Assembly (NCBI RefSeq): GCF_002355275.1
Contig: NZ_CP023449.1
Coordinates: forward strand, 1,652,001-1,716,000
DNA length: 64,000 nt
Direction: 5' to 3'
Origin: Rhizorhabdus dicambivorans
GTDB lineage: Bacteria > Pseudomonadota > Alphaproteobacteria > Sphingomonadales > Sphingomonadaceae
Positions 1 to 8,613 of this stretch are shown here, in pieces (within the stretch, counting starts at the first letter, position 1; each line of letters begins with the position of its first letter). Made by a program: the position numbers and the translations under genes. The notes beneath the pieces were generated by a model, which made no database searches, was not told the DNA's origin, and saw only the letters and a list, made by a program, of their open reading frames with translations.

Positions 1-518
1 AGCGCGGTCGCGCCCTTGGGCAGGGTGATCTGCGACAGGTGGATGTTCTCGCCCACGTCGAGGCCCTTCAGCGAGACGGCGATCTCGTCGGGGATCTCGG
101 CCGCGTCGACCGACAGGCCGAGGTCATGGACGACGATGTTCAGCACGCCGCCGCGCTTGATGCCGGGCGACTGGTCCTCATCCTTGAAGTGGACCGGAAC
201 GTTGACGTTGACCTTGCTGTGCTCGCCGATGCGCAGGAAGTCGGCATGGAGCGGGCGATCGGTCACCGGATGGAACTGGACGTCCTTCGGCAGGGTCCGG
301 ACCTTCTTGCCGGCGACGTCGAGCATCACCACGCTGTTGAAGAAGTGGCCGGTATGCAGGGCCTTCATGAGGACCTTTTCCTCGATGTGGATCGAGGCGG
401 GTTCCTGCTTCTCGCCGTAGATCACGGCGGGGACGCGGCCTTCGCGGCGGATGGCGCGGGAGGCTCCCTTGCCAGCCCGCTCACGCACCTCGGCCACAAG
501 ATCGAGCACTTCGCTCAT
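1..518 (-). CDS. rplY: 50S ribosomal protein L25 (CTC/general stress form), 3' end cut by window edge
   Basis: Reading leftward from the ATG at 516-518 gives an open frame to the window edge: about 172 residues, without the C-terminus. It starts [20 protein letters not shown] and contains [12 protein letters not shown] and the ADFLRIG segment typical of bL25, which binds 5S rRNA in the large subunit. The reading continues into the beta-barrel TL5/CTC domain ([17 protein letters not shown]), so it is the long CTC form, not the short E. coli form. rplY is often followed by pth; that would lie beyond the left edge (inference). Confidence 0.95.
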   Translation of the reverse strand, partial: MSEVLDLVAEVRERAGKGASRAIRREGRVPAVIYGEKQEPASIHIEEKVLMKALHTGHFFNSVVMLDVAGKKVRTLPKDVQFHPVTDRPLHADFLRIGEHSKVNVNVPVHFKDEDQSPGIKRGGVLNIVVHDLGLSVDAAEIPDEIAVSLKGLDVGENIHLSQITLPKGATA

Positions 519-662
519 AACTTGTCTCCAGTTCGTATGAGTTTCACAAACCCGTACCGCCTCCAGGGATGACCGGAACGGGATGGGCGCGCATAGCGGC
601 GCGGGCCCGATAAAGCAAGGAAGACTCTTTGCAGCGGGGGCCGCGCGTGCAAGGGAGGCGCG

Positions 663-1322
663 ATGCTGGACGAACATATCCTCTTCATCGACGGCGAGGC
701 GATGGTGATCGACAAGCCCTCGGGCCTGCCCGTCGATCCGCCGCGCGACGGCAGCATCAGCCTGGAGAACCACCTCCAGTCGCTGAGCTTCGGCTTCAAG
801 CGCTGGCCGAGCGCGGTCCACCGGCTCGATCGCGACACCTCCGGCTGCCTGCTGCTCGCGCGCAATCCCAAGGCGCACCGGCGCTTCGCGCTGGCCTTCG
901 AGGAAGGCAGGGTCGAGAAGAGCTATCTCGCCATTCTCGATGGCGTGCCTGAGACGGAACAGGGCGTGGTCGACCTGCCGCTCGCCAAGGTTTCGACCCG
1001 CGAAAGGGGCTGGCGGATGGTCGGCAACCCGAAGGGCAAGCCCGCCATCACCAGCTGGCGCACCATCGCGGTGGTCGGCGGCAAGGCGCTGGTCGAGTTC
1101 CGCCCGGCCACGGGCCGCACCCACCAGATCCGCGTCCATGCCGAAAGCGGCATCGGCGTGCCGATCCTGGGCGATCCGGTCTATGGCCGGGGCGGGGCGG
1201 GGGGCGTGACCCTGCTCCACGCATCGCGCCTCGTCGTCCCGCGCGAGGGCAAGGGCGCGATCGAGGCGCACGCCCCGCTTCCGGAACGGTTCACGGCACT
1301 GGGTTTCGGGGAGCCCGGCTGA
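663..1322 (+). CDS. RluA-family pseudouridine synthase (23S rRNA/tRNA)
   Basis: A 219-residue single-domain pseudouridine synthase. The catalytic motif [14 protein letters not shown] lies near residues 54-67, with the essential Asp in it. [13 protein letters not shown] and PILGDPVYG are the later conserved motifs of the RluA/RluC/RluD group. There is no N-terminal S4 domain, so it resembles RluA or TruC rather than RluC/RluD. It would isomerise uridine in 23S rRNA or tRNA; the exact site cannot be read from sequence. An ATG preceded by GGGAGGCGCG supports the start. It stands alone, upstream of a small DUF2171 gene. Confidence 0.9.
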   Translation: MLDEHILFIDGEAMVIDKPSGLPVDPPRDGSISLENHLQSLSFGFKRWPSAVHRLDRDTSGCLLLARNPKAHRRFALAFEEGRVEKSYLAILDGVPETEQGVVDLPLAKVSTRERGWRMVGNPKGKPAITSWRTIAVVGGKALVEFRPATGRTHQIRVHAESGIGVPILGDPVYGRGGAGGVTLLHASRLVVPREGKGAIEAHAPLPERFTALGFGEPG

Positions 1323-1377
1323 CAGGGCACGCGCAGCGATCGCGCGCGTTCTACCATCCCCCATAAGGAGATGAAGC

Positions 1378-1626
1378 ATGGCCGATCTCAGCAACATCAA
1401 GGAACATGCCGAAGTCATCGGCGCCGATGGCGTCCATGTCGGAACCGTCGATCATGTCGTCGGCAACCGCATCAAGCTGACGAAGAAGGACAGCGGCCAG
1501 GGCGAGCATAAGGGCCATCATCATTATATCTCCGGCGGCCTGGTCGCCGGGGTCGAGGATGGCGTGGTGCGGCTCAGCGCCAATGCCGATGTGGCGGTAA
1601 CCTTCGAGGAAGAGGAGGCCGGCTAA
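1378..1626 (+). CDS. DUF2171 domain protein
   Basis: An 82-residue acidic, soluble protein. It matches the PRC-barrel-like DUF2171 pattern: an N-terminal [21 protein letters not shown], a central KLTKKDS, then HHHYI. The function is unknown; relatives occur widely in alphaproteobacteria as small standalone proteins. The ribosome-binding site AAGGAG sits just before the ATG. Its stop codon overlaps the stop codon of convergent arfB (1623-1626), so the two 3' ends interlock. Confidence 0.75.
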   Translation: MADLSNIKEHAEVIGADGVHVGTVDHVVGNRIKLTKKDSGQGEHKGHHHYISGGLVAGVEDGVVRLSANADVAVTFEEEEAG

Positions 1627-2045
1627 TCGAAATTCCTGCCGCGCAGGCTTTTGACGGCCGAGCGCTTCGCCTTGCCGTCCATCCGCCGCGCCTTGGCGGC
1701 CTTGGACGGCTTGGTGGGCTTGCGCTTCTTCGGTACAAAGGTCGCCTCGCGGATCAGGTCGAACAGCCGCTCGCGGATCTCCTGGCGGTTGAGCGCCTGC
1801 GAACGCGCGCCCTCGCTGCGCAGGATTAGGACGCCATCGCGCGTCAGCCGGCTTCCCGCCAGCGCTTCGAGCCTGATCTTCACCGCCTCGGGCAGGTTGG
1901 GCGAGTTGCGCACGTCGAAGCGCAGCAGCACCGCGCTGTCGGTGGTGTTGACATGCTGGCCGCCGGCCCCGCCGGACCGGGTAAAATTTTCCTCGATCTC
2001 ATCGCTGTCGATCGCGATCGAGCGGGTGACGGGAATGAGCGGCAT
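1623..2045 (-). CDS. arfB: Alternative ribosome-rescue factor ArfB (YaeJ/ICT1 family)
   Basis: A 140-residue class-I release-factor-like hydrolase. The catalytic GGQ is in TRSGGAGGQHVNTTDSAV (about residues 23-40). The C-terminus is a basic tail rich in Lys/Arg (KKRKPTKPSKAAKARR), which in this family inserts into the empty mRNA channel of stalled ribosomes. There is no codon-recognition domain, so this is not RF1/RF2. It would hydrolyse peptidyl-tRNA on non-stop ribosomes. Length and both signatures fit the family exactly. Confidence 0.93.
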   Translation of the reverse strand: MPLIPVTRSIAIDSDEIEENFTRSGGAGGQHVNTTDSAVLLRFDVRNSPNLPEAVKIRLEALAGSRLTRDGVLILRSEGARSQALNRQEIRERLFDLIREATFVPKKRKPTKPSKAAKARRMDGKAKRSAVKSLRGRNFD

Positions 2046-2083
2046 GGCACCGACCCTATCGGCGTGGATGGCCCTTGGCCAGA

Positions 2084-2560
2084 TCAGACGCCACCGACAT
2101 GATAGATGCCGACCGCCGCGACCAGCGCCATGAAGGCGCCGCCGATCGCGATCGCGCCCGCCAGCGCCTTGCAGCCGATCTGCCGTTCGGCGAGCGCCGC
2201 CTGCCAGATCGCGAGCGACAGCGGCAGATAGATCAGCGCGCCGGTGATCAGCCCGGGCGAATGGCGGTCATGCGCGGGCACCGCGATCAGATGATAGACG
2301 AAGTTCCAGAACTGGTTCCCCGCCGCCCAGGCGAGCAACCAGAACATCGCCGCCGGCTTGCGCGTCTTAGCCGCCCACCATGTCAGCAGCGCCATGATCG
2401 CGACGAACAGGATGTTGGGGCCAAGAAACATCGGCAGCGCCATCGGATGGCCGGTCACCGCCGCGGCATAGGCGGGATAGCCGGTGCAATATTCCTCGAC
2501 CAGGTGCAGCGCGAAGGCGACCGGCAGCAGCCAGATCAGGCGGTAGAAGGATATCGTCAT
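2084..2560 (-). CDS. HXXEE-domain membrane protein
   Basis: A 158-residue integral membrane protein with about five hydrophobic segments. The HLVEE motif at residues 18-22 defines the HXXEE family (function unknown, possibly metal-dependent). I chose the ATG at 2558-2560 because GGGGAGG lies directly upstream; a longer in-frame extension has no comparable site. A second polar patch (FWNFVYHLIAVPAHDRH) lies mid-protein. It ends 38 bp before the arfB start, so the two may share a transcript. Confidence 0.7.
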   Translation of the reverse strand: MTISFYRLIWLLPVAFALHLVEEYCTGYPAYAAAVTGHPMALPMFLGPNILFVAIMALLTWWAAKTRKPAAMFWLLAWAAGNQFWNFVYHLIAVPAHDRHSPGLITGALIYLPLSLAIWQAALAERQIGCKALAGAIAIGGAFMALVAAVGIYHVGGV

Positions 2561-2630
2561 GGCAAGCCTCCCCAAGCTCGATGCATCACGATAGGGGAAC
2601 CGGCTTGAAGCGCAAGCAAGGCTGGGCCAG

Positions 2631-3128
2631 ATGGGGGCCATGTACAAGTTCGACATCGACAAGCATGGCGACAAGAGCATCCTGTATGCCGATCTGTCCG
2701 CGGCGCTCGCCGCGCTGACGGCGGACGAGCCCGACGCCATCGCCAACATGGCCAATGCCGCCGCGCTGATCTGGGAATATCTGCCCGATCTCAACTGGGC
2801 GGGCTTCTACCGCGCTGTCGATGGCGAACTGGTGCTCGGCCCGTTCCAGGGCAAGACGGCCTGCATCCGCATTCCGTTCGGCAAGGGCGTGTGCGGCACG
2901 GCAGCGGCGACCCATGAGCCGCAATGCGTCGAGGACGTCCACGCCTTCCCCGGCCATATCGCCTGTGACGCCGCGTCGGCCTCCGAACTGGTGATGCCGA
3001 TCGTCCACCAGGGCCGGCTGATCGGCGTGCTCGATCTCGACAGCCCGGTGAAGGGGCGGTTCGATGCGGCCGATGTGACGGGGTGCGCGGAGCTTATGGC
3101 GGTGCTGGGGCCGAGGGTCACAGGGTAA
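2631..3128 (+). CDS. msrC: Free methionine-(R)-sulfoxide reductase (GAF-domain MsrC/fRMsr)
   Basis: A 165-residue GAF-domain protein. Cysteines at residues 78, 88 and 112 lie in GKTACIRIPFGKGVCG and FPGHIACD. Their spacing (10 and 24) equals that of the redox cysteines of E. coli YebR/MsrC (84, 94, 118). It should reduce free Met-R-SO in the cytoplasm using thioredoxin. An in-frame ATG at 2640 is an alternative start; the 2631 ATG has an AAGG at a normal distance. The gene stands alone and is followed by palindromic repeats. Confidence 0.88.
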   Translation: MGAMYKFDIDKHGDKSILYADLSAALAALTADEPDAIANMANAAALIWEYLPDLNWAGFYRAVDGELVLGPFQGKTACIRIPFGKGVCGTAAATHEPQCVEDVHAFPGHIACDAASASELVMPIVHQGRLIGVLDLDSPVKGRFDAADVTGCAELMAVLGPRVTG

Positions 3129-3135
3129 TCCTGCC

Positions 3136-3223
3136 GTCGCCCCGGCGGAGGCCGGGGCCGTCACGGGCTCATGCGGCGCGCTTGTCGCGAATCTCTTTCG
3201 GCCCCGGCCTCCGCCGGGGCGAC
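3136..3223. repeat. Perfect 25-bp inverted repeat (REP-like element)
   Basis: The arms 3136-3160 and 3199-3223 are exact reverse complements (25 of 25) around a 38-nt loop; the arm begins GTCGCCCCGGCGG. It lies in the spacer between msrC and the convergent uspA gene. It is probably a dispersed palindromic repeat of the kind common in sphingomonad intergenic DNA, and it may also terminate transcription. Confidence 0.85.
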
Positions 3224-3237
3224 GCCTGACCTCCTTC

Positions 3238-3328
3238 GTCATGCTGAACGTGATTCAGCATCCATTGCCGCAGCGCTGGAACCAGAAGCGAGCGCGTCTG
3301 GATCCTGATTTTCGTCAGGATGACGGGG
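3238..3328. repeat. Imperfect inverted repeat, CGTCATgCTGA type
   Basis: The left arm, starting CGTCATGCTGAACGTGATTC, pairs imperfectly with the right arm, which ends CGTCAGGATGACGGGG. Together they form a long stem-loop of about 90 nt just after the first palindrome. Elements framed by CGTCATnCTGA are familiar repeats in Sphingomonas intergenic regions. Whether it is mobile (REP/RAYT-like) cannot be told from one copy. Confidence 0.6.
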
Positions 3329-3349
3329 AGCGGCCGCGCGCTTTCCTGG

Positions 3350-3805
3350 TCAACTCAACCGGTCGAGCGCCTCGTCGCTGAGCGATCCGGGCACGATCAT
3401 CAGCGGGCAGGGGAGCAGCCCGGCGTCGGTACCGGCGAAATGGCTGACCAGCTTGCCGGGGTTGCCGCTGGCCGCCGCGCCCAGCACCAGCGCGGCGACA
3501 TGCGGCTGTTCGGCCAGCAATTCACGCACCACCGCCACCGGATCGCCCTGGCGGACGGTGATCGAGGGCATGACCCCGGTTTCCTCGATCAGCGCACTGG
3601 CGGCCTGGGCGACCATCGCCTCGGCGCGCAGCCGGGCCTCCTCCTCCATCGTCGCCTGGACGGCGCCCCACTGGACGAACTCCTGCTGGGGGACCAGCGC
3701 CAGTATCTCGACCGCGCCGCCCGTCTTGGTGGCGCGCCGCGCGGCGAAGCGCAGGGCGGCCCGCGCAGCGTCATTGTCATCGATGACAACCAGATAGGTA
3801 CGCAT
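3350..3805 (-). CDS. Universal stress protein (UspA family)
   Basis: A 151-residue single Usp domain. It starts MRTYLVVIDDND, the first beta strand with the acidic residues, and ends with a GAAASGNPGKLVSHFAG segment. That segment corresponds to the G-2x-G-9x-G(S/T) nucleotide loop, though the spacing is not perfect. The final strand CPLMIVPG is typical. Such proteins bind ATP or dimerise and support survival of stress; the partner is unknown. It is divergent from pdhC with about 140 bp between them. Confidence 0.82.
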   Translation of the reverse strand: MRTYLVVIDDNDAARAALRFAARRATKTGGAVEILALVPQQEFVQWGAVQATMEEEARLRAEAMVAQAASALIEETGVMPSITVRQGDPVAVVRELLAEQPHVAALVLGAAASGNPGKLVSHFAGTDAGLLPCPLMIVPGSLSDEALDRLS

Positions 3806-3942
3806 TGCCGCTTATTCCCCTCTGTTTTAACCAAACCGGCTCAAGGCCTATCGATTTGGGCATCCACCGCCCTTGACGCCGCCCGGTCGAGCGAGGATGA
3901 CGGTCCCGCATCGACCCCCTCCCGCGTCAAGGGACATAACAT

Positions 3943-5250
3943 ATGCCGATAGAGTTGAAGATGCCCGCCCTCTCTCCGACGATGGAGGAGGGTACTCTTG
4001 CCAAATGGCTGGTCAAGGAAGGTGACAAGGTCAGCTCCGGCGACCTTCTCGCCGAGATCGAGACCGACAAGGCGACGATGGAATTCGAGGCTGTCGACGA
4101 AGGCACCATCGCCCAGCTCGTTGTTGCCGAAGGCACCGAGGGGGTGAAGGTCGGCGCCGTCATCGCGCTCATCCAGGGCGAGGATGAGGACGAGGCGCCC
4201 GCCGCCAAGCCCGCGCCCAAGGCGGAGGCCAAATCCGAACCCAAGCCCGAACCCAAGGCGGAGGCTGCCGCGCCCGCCAGCGCGCCGGAGCCCGCTCCCG
4301 CGCCCGCTCCTGCCGCCAAGGCGCCCGCCGCTTCGGGCGACCGGGTGAAGGCCAGCCCGCTCGCCAAGCGCCTCGCCCAGGCGCAGGGCATCGATCTCGC
4401 CCAGGTCAGCGGCAGCGGCCCCGGCGGACGCATCGTCAAGGCCGATCTCGGCGGTGCCGCCAAGGCTGCTCCTGCTGCTGCGCCGGCCGCGGCGCCCGCT
4501 TCGCCGGCTTCCGCCCCGGCCGCTGCGCCTACGCCGGCGCCCGTGGTCGCGCAGGACGATATCCCGCACGAGGTCGTCAAGCTGTCGAACATGCGCAAGG
4601 TGATCGCGCGTCGCCTGACCGAATCGATGCAGCAGAGCCCGCACATCTTCCTGACCGTCGACATCGTGCTCGATCCGCTGCTCAAGCTGCGCGGCGAGCT
4701 CAACAAGGCGATCGAGCAGAGCGGCGTGAAGCTGTCGGTCAACGACATGCTGATCAAGGCGCTGGCCAAGGCGCTGATCGAGGTGCCCGAATGCAACGTC
4801 TCCTTCGCGGGGGACACGATGATCCAGTACAAGCGTGCCGACATCTCGGTCGCGGTGGCGATCCCGGGCGGGCTGATCACCCCGATCATCAAGGGAGCCG
4901 ACACCAAGAGCATCGGCACGATCGCGGCCGAGGCCAAGGATCTCGCCCAGCGCGCCAAGGACGGCAAGCTGCAGCCCAGTGAATATCAGGGCGGCACCGC
5001 CTCGATCTCCAACATGGGCATGTTCGGCATCAAGCAGTTCACGGCGGTGATCAACCCGCCGCAGGCGATGATCATGGCGATCGGCGCCGGCGAGAAGCGC
5101 CCCTATGTGGTCGACGACGCGCTCTCCACGGCGACGGTGATGTCGGCCACGGGCAGCTTCGATCATCGTGCGATCGATGGCGCGCTGGCGGCGCAGCTGA
5201 TGCAGGCGTTCAAGCGGCTGGTCGAAAACCCGCTCGGCCTGCTGGCCTGA
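3943..5250 (+). CDS. pdhC: Pyruvate dehydrogenase E2, dihydrolipoamide acetyltransferase
   Basis: 435 residues in the classical E2 order. One lipoyl domain (1-80) has its attachment lysine at K43 in ETDKATMEF. An Ala/Pro/Lys-rich linker (about 86-126) leads to a peripheral-subunit-binding domain (about 130-165, [20 protein letters not shown]). A second Ala/Pro linker leads to the catalytic domain, which ends [17 protein letters not shown] with the active-site His/Asp. It transfers acetyl groups from E1 to CoA. The E1 genes (pdhA, pdhB) are not adjacent. It ends 1 bp before the thioesterase gene and is two genes before E3. Confidence 0.96.
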   Translation: MPIELKMPALSPTMEEGTLAKWLVKEGDKVSSGDLLAEIETDKATMEFEAVDEGTIAQLVVAEGTEGVKVGAVIALIQGEDEDEAPAAKPAPKAEAKSEPKPEPKAEAAAPASAPEPAPAPAPAAKAPAASGDRVKASPLAKRLAQAQGIDLAQVSGSGPGGRIVKADLGGAAKAAPAAAPAAAPASPASAPAAAPTPAPVVAQDDIPHEVVKLSNMRKVIARRLTESMQQSPHIFLTVDIVLDPLLKLRGELNKAIEQSGVKLSVNDMLIKALAKALIEVPECNVSFAGDTMIQYKRADISVAVAIPGGLITPIIKGADTKSIGTIAAEAKDLAQRAKDGKLQPSEYQGGTASISNMGMFGIKQFTAVINPPQAMIMAIGAGEKRPYVVDDALSTATVMSATGSFDHRAIDGALAAQLMQAFKRLVENPLGLLA

Positions 5251-5251
5251 C

Positions 5252-5641
5252 ATGGCCGACATCGCAGAGGTGCCGCCGGAAGGTCATCCCGCGATCCGCG
5301 TGGTGGCCATGCCGGCGGACACCAATGCGAATGGCGACATCTTCGGCGGCTGGCTCGTCAGCATGATGGACCTTGCCGCCGGGACGGTCGCCTCGCAGCA
5401 CAGCAAGGGGCGGGCGGCGACGATTGCCATCGACGGTATGATGTTTCACCGGCCGGTGCAGATCGGCGACACCGTATCGGTCTATGCCGATCTGATCGGA
5501 GTCGGGCGGACATCGATGAAGATCGACGTCACCGCCTGGCGCCGGTCGCGTGACGGCGCCGAACATAACCGGGTTACCCACGCGACGTTCACCTTCGTCG
5601 CGATCGACGACCAGGGGCGACCGCGCCCCGTCGGCGACTAG
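5252..5641 (+). CDS. Acyl-CoA thioesterase, hotdog fold (YciA-like)
   Basis: A 129-residue single hotdog domain. PADTNANGDIFGGWLVSMMD is the classic YciA/BFIT motif carrying the catalytic Asn/Asp region, and a following TIAIDGMMFHRPVQIGD strand is typical. It should hydrolyse acyl-CoA to free acid and CoA. Its ATG comes 1 bp after the pdhC stop and it ends 18 bp before lpdA, so it is co-transcribed between E2 and E3. This suggests a role in acetyl-CoA or CoA homeostasis around pyruvate dehydrogenase (inference). Confidence 0.88.
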   Translation: MADIAEVPPEGHPAIRVVAMPADTNANGDIFGGWLVSMMDLAAGTVASQHSKGRAATIAIDGMMFHRPVQIGDTVSVYADLIGVGRTSMKIDVTAWRRSRDGAEHNRVTHATFTFVAIDDQGRPRPVGD

Positions 5642-5659
5642 ATTTTCAAGGAGCAGACA

Positions 5660-7057
5660 GTGGCTGAGACCTATGATCTGATCGTGCTTGGCTCCGGGCC
5701 GGGCGGCTATGTGGCGGCGATCCGCGCCGCGCAGCTTGGGCTGAAGACCGCGATCGTCGAGCGGGAGCTGCTTGGCGGCATCTGCCTCAACTGGGGATGC
5801 ATCCCGACCAAGGCGCTGCTGCGCTCGGCCGAGATATACCATCATATGAACCATGCCGAGGCGTTCGGCCTCGCGGCGGTGAAGCCGGGCTTTGATCTCC
5901 AGAATGTCGTGCAGCGCTCGCGCGGCGTCGCCAAGCAGCTGAACCAGGGCGTCACCGGCCTGATGAAGAAGCACAAGATCGCGGTGCATTTCGGCGACGG
6001 CAAGCTGACCGACAAGGGCAAGCTGACCGTCACCAGGGACGGCCAGATCACCGAACTTTCGGCGAAGAACATCATCATCGCCACCGGCGCCCGCGCCCGC
6101 GACCTGCCTTTCGCCAAGGCGGACGGTGAGCGGATCTGGACCTATCGCCACGCGATGACGCCCAAGGAGATGCCGAGCAAGCTGCTGGTGATCGGATCGG
6201 GCGCGATCGGGCTGGAGTTCGCCAGCTTCTACAGCGATTTCGGCGCCGAGGTGACCGTGGTCGAGATGCTCGACCGCATCCTGCCGGTAGAGGATGAGGA
6301 GATCAGCACCTTCATGACCAAGGCGCTGACCAAGCAGGGGATGAAGATCCGCCCGTCGACCGGCGTGCAGAAGCTCACCCCCTCCGCCAAGGGCGTGACC
6401 GCCGAGATCAAGGACAAGGACGGCAAGGTCACCACCGAGGAGTATAGCCACGTCATCGTCGCGGTCGGCATCGTCCCCAATGTCGAGAATATCGGGCTGG
6501 AGACGGTCGGGGTCGAGCCCGACAAGCGCTTCCACATCAAGACCGACGAATATTGCCGCACCAACGTGCCCGGCATCTACGCGATCGGCGACGTCACCGA
6601 TGGCCCCTGGCTGGCGCACAAGGCGATGCACGAGGCGGTGATCGCCGCCGAGCATATCGCCGGCCAGCATCCGCACGCGATGGACAAGCGCAACATCCCG
6701 GGCTGCACCTATTGCCGCCCGCAGGTGGCGTCGGTCGGCCTGACCGAGGCAAAGGCGAAGGAAGCCGGCTACAAGGTGAAGGTCGGCAAATTCCCCTTCA
6801 TCGGCAACGGCAAGGCGATCGCGCTGGGCGAGCCAGAGGGCTTCGTGAAGACGATATTCGACGAGGCGACCGGCGAGCTGCTCGGCGCCCACATGGTCGG
6901 CGCCGAAGTGACCGAGATGATCCAGGGCTACACCATCGGCAAGACGCTGGAGACCACGGAGGCCGAACTGATGGGCACCGTCTTCCCGCATCCGACGATC
7001 AGCGAAGCGATGCACGAAAGCGTCCTCGCGGCGTATGGGCGCACGCTGCACATGTAG
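5660..7057 (+). CDS. lpdA: Dihydrolipoamide dehydrogenase (E3)
   Basis: A 465-residue flavoprotein disulfide reductase. The FAD dinucleotide loop is GSGPGG (11-16). The redox disulfide C42/C47 is in GGICLNWGCIPTKALL. The NAD loop is GSGAIGLEFASF, and the dimer-interface His is in FPHPTISEAMHES near the C-terminus. It reoxidises the lipoyl arms of PDH and sibling complexes. The start is a GTG with AAGGAG at 5648-5653. It is the third gene of the pdhC-thioesterase-lpdA set. Confidence 0.96.
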   Translation: MAETYDLIVLGSGPGGYVAAIRAAQLGLKTAIVERELLGGICLNWGCIPTKALLRSAEIYHHMNHAEAFGLAAVKPGFDLQNVVQRSRGVAKQLNQGVTGLMKKHKIAVHFGDGKLTDKGKLTVTRDGQITELSAKNIIIATGARARDLPFAKADGERIWTYRHAMTPKEMPSKLLVIGSGAIGLEFASFYSDFGAEVTVVEMLDRILPVEDEEISTFMTKALTKQGMKIRPSTGVQKLTPSAKGVTAEIKDKDGKVTTEEYSHVIVAVGIVPNVENIGLETVGVEPDKRFHIKTDEYCRTNVPGIYAIGDVTDGPWLAHKAMHEAVIAAEHIAGQHPHAMDKRNIPGCTYCRPQVASVGLTEAKAKEAGYKVKVGKFPFIGNGKAIALGEPEGFVKTIFDEATGELLGAHMVGAEVTEMIQGYTIGKTLETTEAELMGTVFPHPTISEAMHESVLAAYGRTLHM

Positions 7058-7101
7058 CTTTCAGGATCCAACCGCCCACGGGAGCGCCGAGCGGGATATC
7101 C

Positions 7102-7434
7102 ATGTCGTTTGTCGATGCTCCACGTCGTTCGCCGACGGGGCATCCCGCGGACGTAACGGTATCCGCTATCCTTCGCGCCGCGAGAAGACGTCAAAGGGAG
7201 GCGGCTTTGGGCTTGGGACGGACGATTATCATTGGCGGCCTCGCGCTCATGGCCATAGGCGGCCATGAGCTGCTCGCCTGTGAACTGAGCCAGGCGCCGA
7301 GGCCCGTGGCGGCAGCTGCGGCGGCGACGGTGGCGCGCAAGCCGATGAGACTGGTGCTGCCCGAGCGCTTCCGCACCGAGCGCCGCGAACCCGCTTATGC
7401 GTCGCTGCCAAGCCGGCGCATCATCCTTCAGTAA
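7102..7434 (+). CDS. Hypothetical small protein with one membrane segment
   Basis: A possible 110-residue protein starting MSFVDAPRRS. It has an Arg-rich stretch followed by a hydrophobic segment (about 45-62, GRTIIIGGLALMAIGG) and an Ala-rich then basic tail. No family is recognised. It lies 44 bp after lpdA in the same direction, and its stop abuts the terminator of the opposite gene. The upstream ribosome-binding site is weak (GAGCGGGAT), so expression is uncertain. Confidence 0.4.
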   Translation: MSFVDAPRRSPTGHPADVTVSAILRAARRRQREAALGLGRTIIIGGLALMAIGGHELLACELSQAPRPVAAAAAATVARKPMRLVLPERFRTERREPAYASLPSRRIILQ

Positions 7435-7464
7435 AAGAAAAAGGACGGACCTTGCGGCCCGTCC
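7431..7464 (-). terminator. Rho-independent terminator of the D,D-carboxypeptidase gene
   Basis: Read on the minus strand, GGACGG pairs with CCGTCC (arms 7443-7448 and 7459-7464) and is followed by TTTTTCTTTT. It lies about 85 bp after the stop of the minus-strand carboxypeptidase gene and touches the end of the small plus-strand ORF. Confidence 0.7.
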
Positions 7465-7548
7465 CATTCTACCCACCCCAGTGTCGCGTCGGCCACGGCC
7501 TCGGCGCACGCCCCCTCTTTTTGGCGGAGGGACTTGGAGCCCAGGAGA

Positions 7549-8511
7549 TTATTCGCCGTCGCCCTCCTCGACGTCGACCGCGGCGATGCGCGGGGCCGAG
7601 CGGAGGCTGCGGTTGAGCGCGAAGCCCGAACTGGCGAGCAGCGCCGGCATGTCCTCCGCCCCGCCGCCGCGGCGGATGTCGAGCGCGGTGAAGCCGGCAT
7701 TGAGCAGCGAGGTGACATCGCGGTCGCGCTGCCAGCCCGAAGGCGATCCCATCACCACCGCGATCAGGCGACGGCCGCCGCGTACCGCCGATGCGGTGAG
7801 GGTGAAGCCGCTGTCGTTGGTGAAGCCGGTCTTGATCCCGTCGACGCCGGGCACGTTGCCGAGCAGCTTGTTATGGTTCGCCATCCGCAGCTTGCCATAG
7901 CTGAAGATCTGATCCGAAAAGACGCGATAGCGGCTCGGATGGTTGCGGATCATCGCGGCGGACAGAATCGCGATGTCCTGCGCCGAGGTGAAATGCGCGG
8001 GATTGGGCAGGCCGCTGGCGTTGGAGAAGACCGTCTGGCGCATGCCGAGCTGGCGCGCCTTGGCGGTCATCATCCGGGCAAAACCATCCTCGGTCCCGCC
8101 GATCTTCTCGGCCAGGGCCACCGCGACGTCATTGGCCGACTTGACCGCGATCACGCCGATCGCATCGGCGACCGACAGCGACTGGCCGACGCCAAGGCCC
8201 AGCTTCGACGGACGCTGGCTGACCGCGCGGGACGACATGACGATGCGGTCGTCGAGCCGCAGCCGCCCGGCGTCGAGCGCGTCGAACGCCAGATACAGCG
8301 TCATCACCTTGGTGATCGAGGCGGGGTGGCGGATGGCGGTCGCCTGTTCGGCGAACAATATCTCGTTGGTGTCGGCGTCCATCAGCACGGCGGCGAAGCG
8401 CGGCATGCCGAGCGGGCTTGCCGCCGCGACGGGGGCCGAAGGGACGGCCATCGTCGCCGAGACGCCAAGCGCCACGCAAGCAAGCCATCGAACGAACGCA
8501 GATCCAGCCAC
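7549..8511 (-). CDS. D-alanyl-D-alanine carboxypeptidase (peptidase S11, low-mass PBP)
   Basis: 320 residues with a signal peptide (about 1-30, ending PSAPVAAA). The three S11 motifs are present: SITK (catalytic Ser/Lys, in HPASITKVMT), SAN (in VKSANDVAVALAE) and KTG (in DGIKTGFTNDSG). It would trim the terminal D-Ala of peptidoglycan pentapeptides in the periplasm. It is shorter than PBP5 and appears to lack the membrane-anchoring C-terminal domain. It precedes two L,D-transpeptidase genes, which use the tetrapeptides such an enzyme makes. Confidence 0.92.
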   Translation of the reverse strand: MAGSAFVRWLACVALGVSATMAVPSAPVAAASPLGMPRFAAVLMDADTNEILFAEQATAIRHPASITKVMTLYLAFDALDAGRLRLDDRIVMSSRAVSQRPSKLGLGVGQSLSVADAIGVIAVKSANDVAVALAEKIGGTEDGFARMMTAKARQLGMRQTVFSNASGLPNPAHFTSAQDIAILSAAMIRNHPSRYRVFSDQIFSYGKLRMANHNKLLGNVPGVDGIKTGFTNDSGFTLTASAVRGGRRLIAVVMGSPSGWQRDRDVTSLLNAGFTALDIRRGGGAEDMPALLASSGFALNRSLRSAPRIAAVDVEEGDGE

Positions 8512-8613
8512 TATCCAGTCCCCTCTTTATCGACCAGATGGGGTTGAATCTAAAGCATTTTCTGGAATCGCGACAGCCGCCTTCACGCCCTGTTTCATGC
8601 GCTTCGACTCATT

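Noticed and set aside
3841-5262. 473-codon minus-strand ORF antisense to pdhC
   Set aside because: Shadow of the E2 Ala/Pro linkers; no recognisable domain.
5210-7051. 613-codon minus-strand ORF antisense to lpdA
   Set aside because: Antisense shadow; lpdA on the other strand has full family motifs.
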